Shown here piece by piece: positions 1 to 7,991 of a stretch of 41,906 nucleotides of DNA. The number at the start of each line of letters is the position of its first letter. Within the stretch, counting starts at the first letter, position 1. The stretch comes from a virus. The stretch is from positions 1-41,906 of the IMG/VR virus record IMGVR_UViG_3300032249_001318; one strand, 5' to 3'. Under the pieces are notes generated by a model that was not told the origin of the DNA, did no database searches, and saw only the letters and a program-made list of their open reading frames with translations. The translations under genes were made by a program, and so were the position numbers.

Positions 1-17
1 ATTCACTATTCAACACC

Positions 18-827
18 ATGCAACTTCTACGATTTTCTACAGGCAATGCCAAGCTTGGTAAGCGTTTGATCTTTAGCTTGCCAGCAGGATACTCTTGCCC
101 TAACGCAGGGGTATGTAAGACAATGGCTGATCGTACCACAGGTAAGATCATGGATCTGCCGCAGCAACCTATTGATCCGACTACAGACTACAGGTGCTTT
201 GCTGCCATGTCAGAAGCCATGTATCCAAACGTACGTGATGCACGCTGGCACAACTGGGATTTGTTACGCGAGACAATGTATGGCGGTGACTATGGTAGCT
301 ACAGAGAATTACAAGGCAAGAGTTATGAACAGCAGGTTGAGTTGATTGCTGGACTGATTGAGTTGTCACTACTGGTACAACCAGCGCTTGAGATATGTCG
401 CATCCACGAGAGTGGTGACTTCTGGGCACGTGCTTACATGGAAGCATGGGCACGTGTTGCTACCAGGTATCCTGCCATTAAGTTCTATGCGTATACCAAG
501 ATGCTTAATGATTGGCTAGCTATACACGAAAAGATGCCAGCAAACTTTATGTTGACTGCATCGATCGGTGGTATGCTTGACCGTATGATTCCACAGTATC
601 CCGATGTGTTTAAACGTGTTGCTTATGTTGTGTACACAGAAGAGGAAGCTACGGAACTAGGGCTTCAAATTGATCATGATGACAGTCACTGCTTTGGTGA
701 CAAGCCATTTGCATTGCTGGTCCATAGTCCACAACGTGCTGGTTCAGATGCGCAAGCTGCTATCAATGCTCGGCGCAAACAGGGTAAGTTTACTGGTTAC
801 AACAAGACCAAGAAAGTACGTGCGTAA
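18..827 (+). CDS. GP88-like phage protein
   Basis: This 269-aa protein begins with STGNAKLGK followed by SLPAGYSCPNAGVCK. That 'sequence of Lys-rich turn, then S-LPAG-x-CP' start is what I associate with the phage GP88 family (first described in mycobacteriophages and also seen in cyanophages). The family's function is unknown. Several cysteines and histidines (C27, C33, C60, the CRIHESGDFW segment near residue 126) could bind metal. The ATG is preceded by CAACACC and not by a Shine-Dalgarno sequence, as for other early genes here. It is the first gene seen and is transcribed toward the DNA polymerase. Family assignment is from memory of the motif; role not inferred. Confidence 0.7.
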   Translation: MQLLRFSTGNAKLGKRLIFSLPAGYSCPNAGVCKTMADRTTGKIMDLPQQPIDPTTDYRCFAAMSEAMYPNVRDARWHNWDLLRETMYGGDYGSYRELQGKSYEQQVELIAGLIELSLLVQPALEICRIHESGDFWARAYMEAWARVATRYPAIKFYAYTKMLNDWLAIHEKMPANFMLTASIGGMLDRMIPQYPDVFKRVAYVVYTEEEATELGLQIDHDDSHCFGDKPFALLVHSPQRAGSDAQAAINARRKQGKFTGYNKTKKVRA

Positions 828-869
828 AGTTGCAAACGTGCTAACATTAGCCCGACTTCTTTTACATCC

Positions 870-1103
870 ATGAGCTACGTCATTGTTTCAATGAACACGG
901 ATCAACCATCCGCCATTACCGCTTGTACTCAAAGCAACTTTTTTGAGCTGGTTCCGTTAGACTCTGATGTAGCTTTGAACAAGATTTTTTCTCACCCGCA
1001 TCGCGCAGGTGCGCAACAAATCTTAACTTGGATTAACAAGAATGACCCCGCTCTCGCCAGTCAAGACCTCTCAATTCAAGATGAGTCCCGTTTTAGAAAA
1101 TGA
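870..1103 (+). CDS. Hypothetical 77-aa protein upstream of DNA polymerase
   Basis: A short open frame beginning ATGAGCTACG, 42 bases after the GP88-like gene, and overlapping the start of the polymerase gene by 23 to 62 bases depending on which polymerase start is used. No recognisable domain, signal peptide or membrane segment. The sequence is ordinary in composition (mixed hydrophobic and polar, ending RFRK). The compact spacing supports a real co-transcribed gene, but there is no family recognition and no Shine-Dalgarno site to confirm it. Confidence 0.5.
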   Translation: MSYVIVSMNTDQPSAITACTQSNFFELVPLDSDVALNKIFSHPHRAGAQQILTWINKNDPALASQDLSIQDESRFRK

Positions 1104-2907
1104 GACTTGGCTGGTATTTGACTTAGAGTCAGATGGATTGTATGACAATGTAACGGTTATCCATTGCATTGTCATATATGACATACAAACAAAACAAGTG
1201 CATCACTATGGACCCGACAACATCTCTGCTGCTATTAATCATCTTGCTACTGCGGATGTACTAATAGGGCAAAACATTTTGTTTTTCGACATCCCAGTAC
1301 TTCAAAAACTTTTCCCCGATACTGCAAAGTTTCGAGGAAGAATTATTGACACACTCATTTGTACACAACTCATTTGGCCAAAAGAAGTTCTCTATGACCT
1401 TGACACAGAACAATATCCGGAAGTACCAAAGAACCTCAAGGGTAGGGCCGGTCTTAAAGCGTGGGGTTATCGCCTCTCCAATTACAAGATTGAGTTCAAA
1501 GATTTTAGTGAGTACTCCAAAGAAATGCTGGCATATTGCGAGCAGGACGTTAGGGTTACTCTTCAATTATTTCAATTCATTCAGAAACAGAACTATGCGG
1601 AAACGGCACTTAAGTTGGAGCATGACTTTGCTCTTGCAATTAACAAACAAGTGCGAGCAGGTTTTCCTTTTGATGTGGATGCATGTCTTGATCTGGTGGA
1701 TGTACTCAGAGCAAAGAAAAATGAACTTCATGCAAAGGTAATGGAAGTATTTCCACCCATCAAACAAGAGTCAGTGTTTGTACCAAAGGTAAACAACAAG
1801 ACTCGTGGTTACGTTAAAGGTGAACCGTTTACCAAGGTAACGTACCAGGAATTTAATCCTGGTTCCCGCCCTCAAATTGTTGACAGACTCAAAAGTAAAT
1901 ACGGGTGGGTACCAGAGGAGCTGACGGATAAAGGTAATCCAATCCTTGATGACGAAGTGTTAAGTGCATTGGATTATCCAGAGGCCAAAGTCCTGGGTGA
2001 ATACTTGACTATTAAGAAAAGGCTAGGACAAATTGCCGATGGACAAAAGGCCTGGCTTAAATATGTAAACAATCAAGACTCATGTATGCACGGTGAGGTT
2101 GTAACTAACGGTTGTATCACCGGACGTTGCGCACACCGTAATCCAAACATGGGTCAAGTGCCAGCATCTTATAGCCCGTACGGTAAAGAGTGCAGGAGTT
2201 TATTTCATGCGCCAGATGGCTGGGACTTGTTAGGTGTAGATGCCAAAGCATTGGAGTTGCGTTGTCTTGGTGGGTATCTTGCCCTATGGGATGACGGTGA
2301 ATATGCCAACCTTGTGACAGATGAGTCAGTTGACATTCATGTGTACAACCAGGATAAGTTTGGTGTGCCTACCAGGGATATTGCTAAGCGTTTAATATAT
2401 TGCCTTTTATACGGGGGTGGTGCAGAAAAAGCTGGTACTATTATTGACCCAAAAGAAAAAGATCTTGTGCGTTTAAAACAACTGGGACGTAATGCAATCA
2501 ATGGTTTTATGGATGGTGTACCAGCGCTTAAACAATTGAAACAAAAATTAGCAAGCACTGTGCAAAAACGTGGGTACCTACGTGGATTAGATGGGCGTGC
2601 ATTGTATTGTCGTTCAGATTTTAAAGCATTGAATGTGTTGCTGCAATCATCGGGTGCACTCATTATGAAACAAGTTGTTATTGAATTACATAACAAGATG
2701 CATGACTTTGGTTATATTTATGGACATGACTGGCAACAACATGCTTTTATACACGATGAGATTGAAGTATCTTGTCGACCAGAACTAACTGAAGAATTAA
2801 AAAAAATTGCCTTAACATGTTTTAACGATGCTGGAAAGTTTTTTAGCTTCTTGTGCCGGATCGATGGAGATGCTAGAGTGGGCCACACCTGGATGGAGGT
2901 CCATTAG
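1081..2907 (+). CDS. DNA polymerase, family A, T7-like, with 3'-5' exonuclease
   Basis: Replicative polymerase of 608 aa (T7 gp5 is 704 aa). Exonuclease motifs are intact: ExoI D14-x-E16 (FDLESDG), ExoII N65 and D70 (GQNILFFD), ExoIII Y152-x3-D156 (YCEQD). The polymerase half has the TGRCAHRNPNMGQVP segment, motif A D387 (GVDAKALELR), motif B with K436 and the YG pair (RDIAKRLIYCLLYGGG), and motif C H558-D559-E560. The O-helix has Tyr (LIY), as in T7, rather than Phe. I chose the ATG at 1081 because the exonuclease fold begins immediately after it; an in-frame ATG at 1042 would add 13 residues with no clear function. An HNH gene follows after 3 bases. Confidence 0.95.
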   Translation: MSPVLENETWLVFDLESDGLYDNVTVIHCIVIYDIQTKQVHHYGPDNISAAINHLATADVLIGQNILFFDIPVLQKLFPDTAKFRGRIIDTLICTQLIWPKEVLYDLDTEQYPEVPKNLKGRAGLKAWGYRLSNYKIEFKDFSEYSKEMLAYCEQDVRVTLQLFQFIQKQNYAETALKLEHDFALAINKQVRAGFPFDVDACLDLVDVLRAKKNELHAKVMEVFPPIKQESVFVPKVNNKTRGYVKGEPFTKVTYQEFNPGSRPQIVDRLKSKYGWVPEELTDKGNPILDDEVLSALDYPEAKVLGEYLTIKKRLGQIADGQKAWLKYVNNQDSCMHGEVVTNGCITGRCAHRNPNMGQVPASYSPYGKECRSLFHAPDGWDLLGVDAKALELRCLGGYLALWDDGEYANLVTDESVDIHVYNQDKFGVPTRDIAKRLIYCLLYGGGAEKAGTIIDPKEKDLVRLKQLGRNAINGFMDGVPALKQLKQKLASTVQKRGYLRGLDGRALYCRSDFKALNVLLQSSGALIMKQVVIELHNKMHDFGYIYGHDWQQHAFIHDEIEVSCRPELTEELKKIALTCFNDAGKFFSFLCRIDGDARVGHTWMEVH

Positions 2908-2910
2908 TAC

Positions 2911-3342
2911 ATGAATACTAAAGAAGCAAAAGAAAATTTTAAATACGTAAACGGAGAAATGTATTGGAAAAAAGGAAAAAGAAAAAACAAAAAAGCAGGG
3001 TGTATGCATCCCACTGGATATATGCAAGTGTGTTGGAATAAAAAACTATGGCAATTACACCGTATTATTTGGATATGGCATGGAAATGAATTGGTAAAGG
3101 GGTTAGAAATTGATCATATAAATAGAATTAAAACTGACAACAGAATTGAAAATCTAAGGCAAGTCACGAGGTCTATTAACAATGCAAATAGAAAAGCAAT
3201 ATTTGTAAACTTTTGTAAAGGGAAATGGAAAGCGTATACCTCTCGAATACTGGGAAATGGCAAGCAAATACATATTGGTGTATTTGAAACAAAAGAAGAC
3301 GCTGAAAAAGCTGCTCAAGTTTATCTTTTGTCCCTAGTATGA
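2911..3342 (+). CDS. HNH homing endonuclease with AP2-like C-terminus
   Basis: A 143-aa free-standing HNH nuclease of the HNH_3 type. The core runs from LHRIIWIWHG through LEIDHINRIKTDNRIENLR (residues about 48-88): first His in HRIIW, the D-H pair in IDHIN, and Asn in DNRIENL. The C-terminal 45 residues (KWKAYTSRIL to AEKAAQVYL) resemble the DNA-binding AP2 domain that often accompanies such nucleases. It lies between the polymerase and SSB genes. The gene is richer in A (many AAA Lys codons) than its neighbours, which fits recent arrival. It ends inside the regulatory motif that precedes ssb. Confidence 0.9.
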   Translation: MNTKEAKENFKYVNGEMYWKKGKRKNKKAGCMHPTGYMQVCWNKKLWQLHRIIWIWHGNELVKGLEIDHINRIKTDNRIENLRQVTRSINNANRKAIFVNFCKGKWKAYTSRILGNGKQIHIGVFETKEDAEKAAQVYLLSLV

Positions 3343-3354
3343 CGTTAAACTGCT
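3333..3354 (+). promoter_or_regulatory. Early-gene upstream motif, copy 1 (before ssb)
   Basis: Sequence CCTAGTATGACGT then TAAACTGCT, ending 21 bases before the SSB start codon. The same 22-23 bp block occurs at 4442 and 6798, each time upstream of a plus-strand gene. This copy overlaps the 3' end of the HNH gene and lacks one base relative to the others. It could be a phage promoter or an operator; nothing in the sequence decides which. Confidence 0.6.
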
Positions 3355-3375
3355 TTCAACTACACTTTTGATTTC

Positions 3376-4185
3376 ATGAACTTTGTTACACTTTGCGCTC
3401 AGACTACTGAAGCGCCACGAGAAGTTTACACCAGTGCTACATCCACAGCAGCACGTTGTATGGTGTTGCTGCCGCCTATTGGAAACAAAGCACCTACTGC
3501 AATTGAACTCAATGTGTACGGAAAAAATGCTGAGCGTTTTTCTCGTACTCCTCAAGGAGCTCAGATCTACATCCATGGTGCAAAATTGCGGTTCGATCTG
3601 GAGACTAAAACTTATTCTCTCCACGGAGGAATCATTGCTCAAGTTAATGATCAGTTCCCAATCTTTAATACGGTGATCCTTAGTGGTCGCTGTGTTAAAG
3701 ACATTGATCATCAAGATGCACGTGCCTTCAAGACAACGGCTGATGGTACCATGATTTGCAACCAGACATTAGCTGTTAACACTGGACGTAATCAGTCTGA
3801 TCTGTTTAACTTCTATGCAATCAACAGTGCAGAAGACAAGCTTAAACAAGCGGAACTTCTTGTTAACTTCACGCGTAAAGGCACTGGTCTTACTATTCAA
3901 GGCCGCCTTGTTACTGACACTTGGGTAGATAAAGAAACAAAAGAACGTCGCAGTCTTACCAAGATTCAATTGGTGAGTATGACCCTGGCTCCCAAGGGGC
4001 AGGCAGGTGCTCAGGAAATCAAGCCACAGACGACAGTAGCTTCGCCAGAAGGGGTAACAACCTTGTGGGGTGGGCGCACAGCCGATGAAGGTTCTGACCC
4101 CTGGAACTTGACTTCTGGTGGTGGCCTGCCAGAATTACCTGGTCAATACGGCACTGCACCGGAGCTTAGCGATGAACCCTTCTGA
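3376..4185 (+). CDS. ssb: Single-stranded DNA-binding protein with acidic tail
   Basis: A 269-aa protein. Residues about 95-200 follow the bacterial SSB OB-fold pattern: a first strand FNTVILSGRCVKD, then TMICNQTLAVN, LFNFYAINSAEDKL, KGTGLTIQGRLVTDTW and RRSLTKIQLVSM. The C-terminus is a low-complexity linker ending in LSDEPF, matching the acidic DxxPF-type tip by which SSBs recruit replication partners. The first 85 residues also look beta-rich (ELNVYGKNAERF, GAQIYIHGAKLRF) and may be a second OB-fold. SSB in a polymerase cluster coats ssDNA at the fork. The ATG has no Shine-Dalgarno site and is 21 bases after regulatory motif copy 1. Confidence 0.8.
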   Translation: MNFVTLCAQTTEAPREVYTSATSTAARCMVLLPPIGNKAPTAIELNVYGKNAERFSRTPQGAQIYIHGAKLRFDLETKTYSLHGGIIAQVNDQFPIFNTVILSGRCVKDIDHQDARAFKTTADGTMICNQTLAVNTGRNQSDLFNFYAINSAEDKLKQAELLVNFTRKGTGLTIQGRLVTDTWVDKETKERRSLTKIQLVSMTLAPKGQAGAQEIKPQTTVASPEGVTTLWGGRTADEGSDPWNLTSGGGLPELPGQYGTAPELSDEPF

Positions 4186-4432
4186 AGAGATTACGGAAAT
4201 GGCTGAGCTGCACTTTCCTTTTGGGGATTATTGCTTTGCTTATGTAGATGAAGACCTTACGGTTCAAGTTAGTACCAGAAGTAATGAGTCAGTTGCTTTG
4301 GTTGGTGCTTTTGTTTCTTATATGAAAGCATTAGGATTTAGCCCTGAAACTATTGAAGAAACTTTGTACGACCAAGCAAATACAATGAAATTTTTTAGAT
4401 TACCTAATTCAATCTTAAAACCTAAAGAGTAA
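4172..4432 (+). CDS. Hypothetical 86-aa acidic protein overlapping ssb
   Basis: Starts at an ATG inside the last codons of ssb (14-base overlap), so it is probably translationally coupled to it. The protein begins MNPSEEITEMAELHFPFG, is acidic, and has a predicted alternation of strands and helices, with no motif I can name. An upstream in-frame start at 4118 would require a longer overlap and is less likely. Position between ssb and the DUF5895-like gene suggests an accessory role in DNA metabolism, but that is context only. Confidence 0.6.
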   Translation: MNPSEEITEMAELHFPFGDYCFAYVDEDLTVQVSTRSNESVALVGAFVSYMKALGFSPETIEETLYDQANTMKFFRLPNSILKPKE

Positions 4433-4441
4433 GTTAATCGT

Positions 4442-4464
4442 CCTGAGTATGACGTAAAACTGCT
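4442..4464 (+). promoter_or_regulatory. Early-gene upstream motif, copy 2 (before DUF5895-like gene)
   Basis: Sequence CCTGAGTATGACGT then AAAACTGCT, 26 bases before the next start codon at 4491. It differs from copy 3 (6798) at three positions and lies in a true intergenic gap of 58 bases, so selection on protein sequence cannot explain the conservation. Confidence 0.65.
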
Positions 4465-4490
4465 CACCAACAAACCCAACCTACCTTGAC

Positions 4491-5489
4491 ATGACTACGA
4501 AGACCGCTGCTATTGCAAAACGTGGAATCAATTCTTTCCAGCTTTTTCAGTCTAAAGAATTTGTTTCGGGGTACCAGAACCTCGTCACTATCCAACCTCT
4601 CAACAAGTCCAAGACACGAGGTTGGTTCGTGCGGAAGTCAGATCTTGACACTTGCGGATGGAGTGCCACTGAAGATCAATTTGCTAAGGATTCAGTTATC
4701 TGGAACTACAAGCAAACTTTTGGTATGGCTCCCAATACTTCAATTGAAGAAGGACTCAATTTTACTGAGCCTCGAATTCAAGTGCTTTTACGTTCTCCCC
4801 TCATGGTTGAGGAAACGACTGGGATGCGTATGACCATCGGTACGTTTGACAATCCCGATGTTAAAGATCTGTGGGATGCTGATAAGGCTGCCTCTGATCT
4901 TGCTAACAGCAAAGGTGAAATGTACAAGCGCAAGTTCAGTGTGCGCACCAAGTACCTCGTATATATCCTTACCAAAGATAATGTGCGTGCCCACAAAATT
5001 CCTATGGTGCTAACGCTGAAGGGATTGAATGGTACTGATGCAGCTGAGAAGATCAAGCTGTATGAAAAAGAAATGTCTAAGTGCCTTAGCAAAGCACTAG
5101 CCGCTGAAGTTCCCCTTGCATTCAATGAAAAGTTCTATGCAACTACCGTATTTACTCCGGTACTTGTCAACGACATGCGCGGCGCCAACAACGTTGAGAT
5201 CTGCGCAATTGAATCTTTTGACCTACCTGATTACAGCACAGAAGAAGCCGCCATCGAATCATTGAATCGCATGTCGATTCCTGATGAAGATCGTGAATCA
5301 ACTTGGAAATTCCAAGAACTGTTTGCTGACTACATTAATCAGCATTCCAAGCAAGATGCTGACAAGCTGGGTGGTGCCTATGGAATTAAAGAAGGAGTAG
5401 AAATCCTTCCTGCCTCCAGGGGAACCGAGCCACTCCAGTTAAAGTCAGCTCAAGATCCTATGACAGGTGAGGATGACTCCTTGCTTTGA
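4491..5489 (+). CDS. DUF5895-like protein, possible ssDNA/recombination factor
   Basis: A 332-aa protein whose N-terminal third (VTIQPLNKSKTRGWFVRK, then EEGLNFTEPRIQVLLRSPLMV) resembles the DUF5895 family of cyanobacteria and cyanophages as I remember it. No catalytic motif is visible. The central region (RKFSVRTKYLVYILTKDN) is basic and aromatic, and the C-terminus is acidic (MTGEDDSLL). That arrangement, next to ssb, is compatible with a nucleic-acid-binding or annealing protein, but this is inference. It starts MTTKTAA with no Shine-Dalgarno site and has regulatory motif copy 2 upstream. It ends directly against the stop codon of the opposite-strand gene. Confidence 0.65.
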   Translation: MTTKTAAIAKRGINSFQLFQSKEFVSGYQNLVTIQPLNKSKTRGWFVRKSDLDTCGWSATEDQFAKDSVIWNYKQTFGMAPNTSIEEGLNFTEPRIQVLLRSPLMVEETTGMRMTIGTFDNPDVKDLWDADKAASDLANSKGEMYKRKFSVRTKYLVYILTKDNVRAHKIPMVLTLKGLNGTDAAEKIKLYEKEMSKCLSKALAAEVPLAFNEKFYATTVFTPVLVNDMRGANNVEICAIESFDLPDYSTEEAAIESLNRMSIPDEDRESTWKFQELFADYINQHSKQDADKLGGAYGIKEGVEILPASRGTEPLQLKSAQDPMTGEDDSLL

Positions 5490-5756
5490 TTAGGATTTAA
5501 CCTTAGGGTTGGTAACAGCTGCATCATCTACAACAACATTGTTGAAGATGTGTATGTCTTTTACCAGCCCACGAATTACTCCCTGACGTTGAGTTGCAAT
5601 GGTCACTAAGAGCGTTGCAATCTCACGTAGTTCTTTGACTGATGTGGAATCTTGAATTGAGCGTTTGACTTTTTCTTCCCAGAACTTGTCATTAAGACTA
5701 GGCTCTATGTCAAACTTACTAAGTGGAACATAGGTGCCAGGCTTAAACTCTTCCAT
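5490..5756 (-). CDS. Hypothetical 88-aa protein, opposite strand
   Basis: A minus-strand open frame within a plus-strand cluster, ending tail-to-tail with the DUF5895-like gene with no gap. The ATG at 5756 begins MEEFKPGTYVPLSKFDIEP; a TTG at 5765 would add three residues. The middle (KFWEEKVKRSIQDSTSVKELREIATLLVTIA, residues about 27-57) looks helical. No known domain. The gene is divergent from the SWIM-protein gene, so the 65-base gap between them should hold both promoters. Confidence 0.55.
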   Translation of the reverse strand: MEEFKPGTYVPLSKFDIEPSLNDKFWEEKVKRSIQDSTSVKELREIATLLVTIATQRQGVIRGLVKDIHIFNNVVVDDAAVTNPKVKS

Positions 5757-5821
5757 GTCAGTCAAAGTTTTATTTAGTCTACAGCCTAATCAACTTCAAC
5801 TCAACTACCCAATCTGTATCA

Positions 5822-6766
5822 ATGACTACACTTCTAAATGAAACACTCAACACTGCACAGTCTTCAATTTATTCTCGGACTAACATACGTCGCGCTTTCC
5901 CTGGCTTTGATGACACAGGAGTGTCCGCCATTTATTTGGAACATGCAAATATTATCGTGGCTCGCGTTGATGGTACTACTCAGTGTTACGATCGTGGATT
6001 AATCAAGCAGGCTTACCTTAACTACACATTCAGACTCAAAGATTTCTTTTCTTATCTCGGAGCAAACTACCGTGGACCATCAATCTGGCACAACAACGCC
6101 TACGTCATTTTTAAAGGCTGGAATTATAACCATAGCTTGGGACATCTTACGGCATCCGCCAAGCTTCAAGCGTTATGGGCTGACAAGTTTATTCACATCA
6201 AAGACAAGGCGCGTTTGGAAGCGTTACTTCAGTCTGACCAAACAGATCTGGGTCATCTTATTGCTCCGGACGGCTGGCGAGCTGAGTCACAACCTGTTGA
6301 TATGGACTCTGAATTTGGAGAGGAATCTAATGGCAATAGAGTACAAACGTTGGCGCCATATTGCTCATGTGGATCATTCACTAGACAACTAAATAATCTG
6401 TCTGATTTCCAGGCTGAGATAGAAGGGTACAAGCCGTGGTGCATTCACCTGACTTGGTTTAATAAGTATCGTGAGCTACTTGTTAAACGTAGTGACGTAC
6501 GTAATAACGCACGTGGTGGTGCCAGTGAGAAGTGTGTGGCCTGGGCTTATGCTCCTCCATCAGATTCAGTAAGTGATGGAAGAATGGTTCTATTGCATAC
6601 TCAGTCTGGATCAATGGCTCCTTTAACACATTGGCGCACCTACAAGCCACGCACATTGTTTACGCAACACGACGCATGGAATTTGTTTGATAACATGATG
6701 GAGGCTGGCTACGTACCTTTTCCTTTGACTTCATTACCACAACTTCAAGGGTTTTTAAAGAAATAA
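5822..6766 (+). CDS. SWIM-type zinc-finger protein
   Basis: A 314-aa protein with no enzyme motif that I recognise, but with a C-x-C-x(n)-C-x-H arrangement: CSCGSF about residue 181 and then CIHLTWF about residue 207. That is the SWIM zinc-finger signature, found in proteins that bind DNA or mediate protein contacts. The N-terminal part (residues 18-145) is aromatic and rich in alternating hydrophobic residues (KDFFSYLGANYRG, YVIFKGWNYNHSLG). The leader CAACTCAACTACCC has no Shine-Dalgarno site. Position in the early replication block suggests a role in DNA metabolism; the precise role is unknown. Confidence 0.6.
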   Translation: MTTLLNETLNTAQSSIYSRTNIRRAFPGFDDTGVSAIYLEHANIIVARVDGTTQCYDRGLIKQAYLNYTFRLKDFFSYLGANYRGPSIWHNNAYVIFKGWNYNHSLGHLTASAKLQALWADKFIHIKDKARLEALLQSDQTDLGHLIAPDGWRAESQPVDMDSEFGEESNGNRVQTLAPYCSCGSFTRQLNNLSDFQAEIEGYKPWCIHLTWFNKYRELLVKRSDVRNNARGGASEKCVAWAYAPPSDSVSDGRMVLLHTQSGSMAPLTHWRTYKPRTLFTQHDAWNLFDNMMEAGYVPFPLTSLPQLQGFLKK

Positions 6767-6797
6767 AAGCACAATCAATTTTAAAGTAAACCTACGT

Positions 6798-6820
6798 CCT
6801 AAGCATGACGTTAAACTGCT
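6798..6820 (+). promoter_or_regulatory. Early-gene upstream motif, copy 3 (before small membrane protein)
   Basis: Sequence CCTAAGCATGACGT then TAAACTGCT, 29 bases before the ATG at 6850, in an 83-base intergenic gap. Third copy of the motif. The trailing bases in all three copies (AAC plus A/C/T-rich leader) are similar too, with TAACATAACTACAC here and TTCAACTACAC at copy 1. Confidence 0.65.
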
Positions 6821-6849
6821 TAACATAACTACACATTCAGAGTCAATTC

Positions 6850-6975
6850 ATGTTTGAGTTCTTTGCTGCCACGGTCCTTCCTTGCTTGACCAGTGCACTG
6901 CACAACATTTTAATTGCAGCCACGGGGGCACTTATTACTTGGGCTTTAGGTAAGCTACGTACTCAATTTGCCTGA
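6850..6975 (+). CDS. Small membrane protein, 41 aa
   Basis: A short gene: ATG at 6850, TGA at 6973-6975. The protein begins MFEFFAATVLPCLTSALHN and continues with ILIAATGALITWALGKLR, so a single hydrophobic segment of about 25-30 residues ends in a short basic tail. It is the first gene after regulatory motif copy 3. Size and topology would suit a small phage membrane factor (holin-like or an early host-modifying peptide), but there is no family match, so this is only a possibility. Confidence 0.55.
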   Translation: MFEFFAATVLPCLTSALHNILIAATGALITWALGKLRTQFA

Positions 6976-7002
6976 TCAACTTTATTCCAACGCAACTCAA
7001 CA

Positions 7003-7704
7003 ATGACTCAGTTAACTCACGCTAAACTTAATCAACTTACTGTATTAAAACTTTACGAACACTATGCTGCCCTGGAACGCAGTCTTCCTTTGCTTAGCCC
7101 TGAGTCCGAAGAGTTGGCAAGAGCAGAGCTTGAAGCTTGCGCCAACCTACGCTCAGAAAAAATTGATCGTATCTATTACGCGATCTCATCCCATGAGGAT
7201 GCCTTGGAGCGGGTCAAGAAAGAGTCGGAGCTACTCACGGATGCCAAACGTCACCACGAATCCCAACTGCGGAGCCTCAAGGGGTTACTAGGTTGGTTGC
7301 GTCGGTCGCTGCCAACGGATCACAACAAAATTACTGGACGCAACTATCAGTTCACTTTGGTACCAAAGAAGAACTTAACCGTAGAGGTGACGTCTGACGT
7401 TAGTACCTGGGACTTTGAAGACCAACAGAAATTTGCTATGGTTCAAGAGGTTACCACTACCACACAAACTGTGGTACGTTCTATAGATGGAACAATCCTT
7501 GAAGAAAAGGTTGTTCTTAAAACCAAAACTGAACTGCTTCCTGACCTTGACCACATCATCAATGCCTACCAAGCCCATGAGCAACTACCAGCCGGTGTCA
7601 AAGTCACCCAAGAATACGCAGTTCGTTCCAAGCGAATCCTTACTGAGCGCAAAGTGGAACTGGACACATCCGAATATTTCGGAAACGTTTTATCAGAAGC
7701 TTGA
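7003..7704 (+). CDS. Gp157-like coiled-coil protein
   Basis: A 233-aa protein. Residues about 5-105 are a long coiled coil (LYEHYAALERSLPLLS, then IYYAISSHEDALERVKKE and a run of LTDAKRHHESQLRSLKG) followed by LLGWLRRSLPTDHNKITGRNYQFTLV. A long helix pair followed by a basic GRNYQ strand is the layout of the siphovirus Gp157 family, of unknown biochemical function and often located near ssb or recombinase genes. The C-terminal half is a beta-rich segment (VQEVTTTTQTVVRS) and is longer than in short Gp157 members. Leader CAACTCAACA precedes the ATG, without Shine-Dalgarno. Confidence 0.6.
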   Translation: MTQLTHAKLNQLTVLKLYEHYAALERSLPLLSPESEELARAELEACANLRSEKIDRIYYAISSHEDALERVKKESELLTDAKRHHESQLRSLKGLLGWLRRSLPTDHNKITGRNYQFTLVPKKNLTVEVTSDVSTWDFEDQQKFAMVQEVTTTTQTVVRSIDGTILEEKVVLKTKTELLPDLDHIINAYQAHEQLPAGVKVTQEYAVRSKRILTERKVELDTSEYFGNVLSEA

Positions 7705-7738
7705 GGCACCTGCAGATCTTGAGGATGCACATGTGCGA

Positions 7739-7957
7739 ATGATTTGTCATCAACATTCAGTTGATGACTTTCAATTGCAAATTGATATGTGCTCACTTGA
7801 GCTATCTATGTTGTGCGGTGATGAGGAAGTTGCTCCTTATCAGGTCAAGCAAATGGAAGACCTTGAGAATAAAAAGCTCAAGCTGATGGCCGGCAAACGG
7901 TTTCATACTAATGCCAAGAATGCCTATTGGTATTATGGTATTAAAGCTGATAAGTAA
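7739..7957 (+). CDS. Hypothetical 72-aa protein, start uncertain
   Basis: Open frame downstream of the Gp157-like gene. The conserved-looking part is MICHQHSVDDFQLQIDMC to the YYGIKADK end. The ATG at 7739 does not overlap the upstream gene; GTG at 7733 or an ATG at 7577 (which would overlap Gp157 by 128 bases) are alternatives. Helical, mixed charge, ending in an aromatic YWYYG. No family recognised. Confidence 0.5.
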   Translation: MICHQHSVDDFQLQIDMCSLELSMLCGDEEVAPYQVKQMEDLENKKLKLMAGKRFHTNAKNAYWYYGIKADK

Positions 7958-7991
7958 ATCAGTTTAAAGTAGTACAAACACAAGGGGTACC

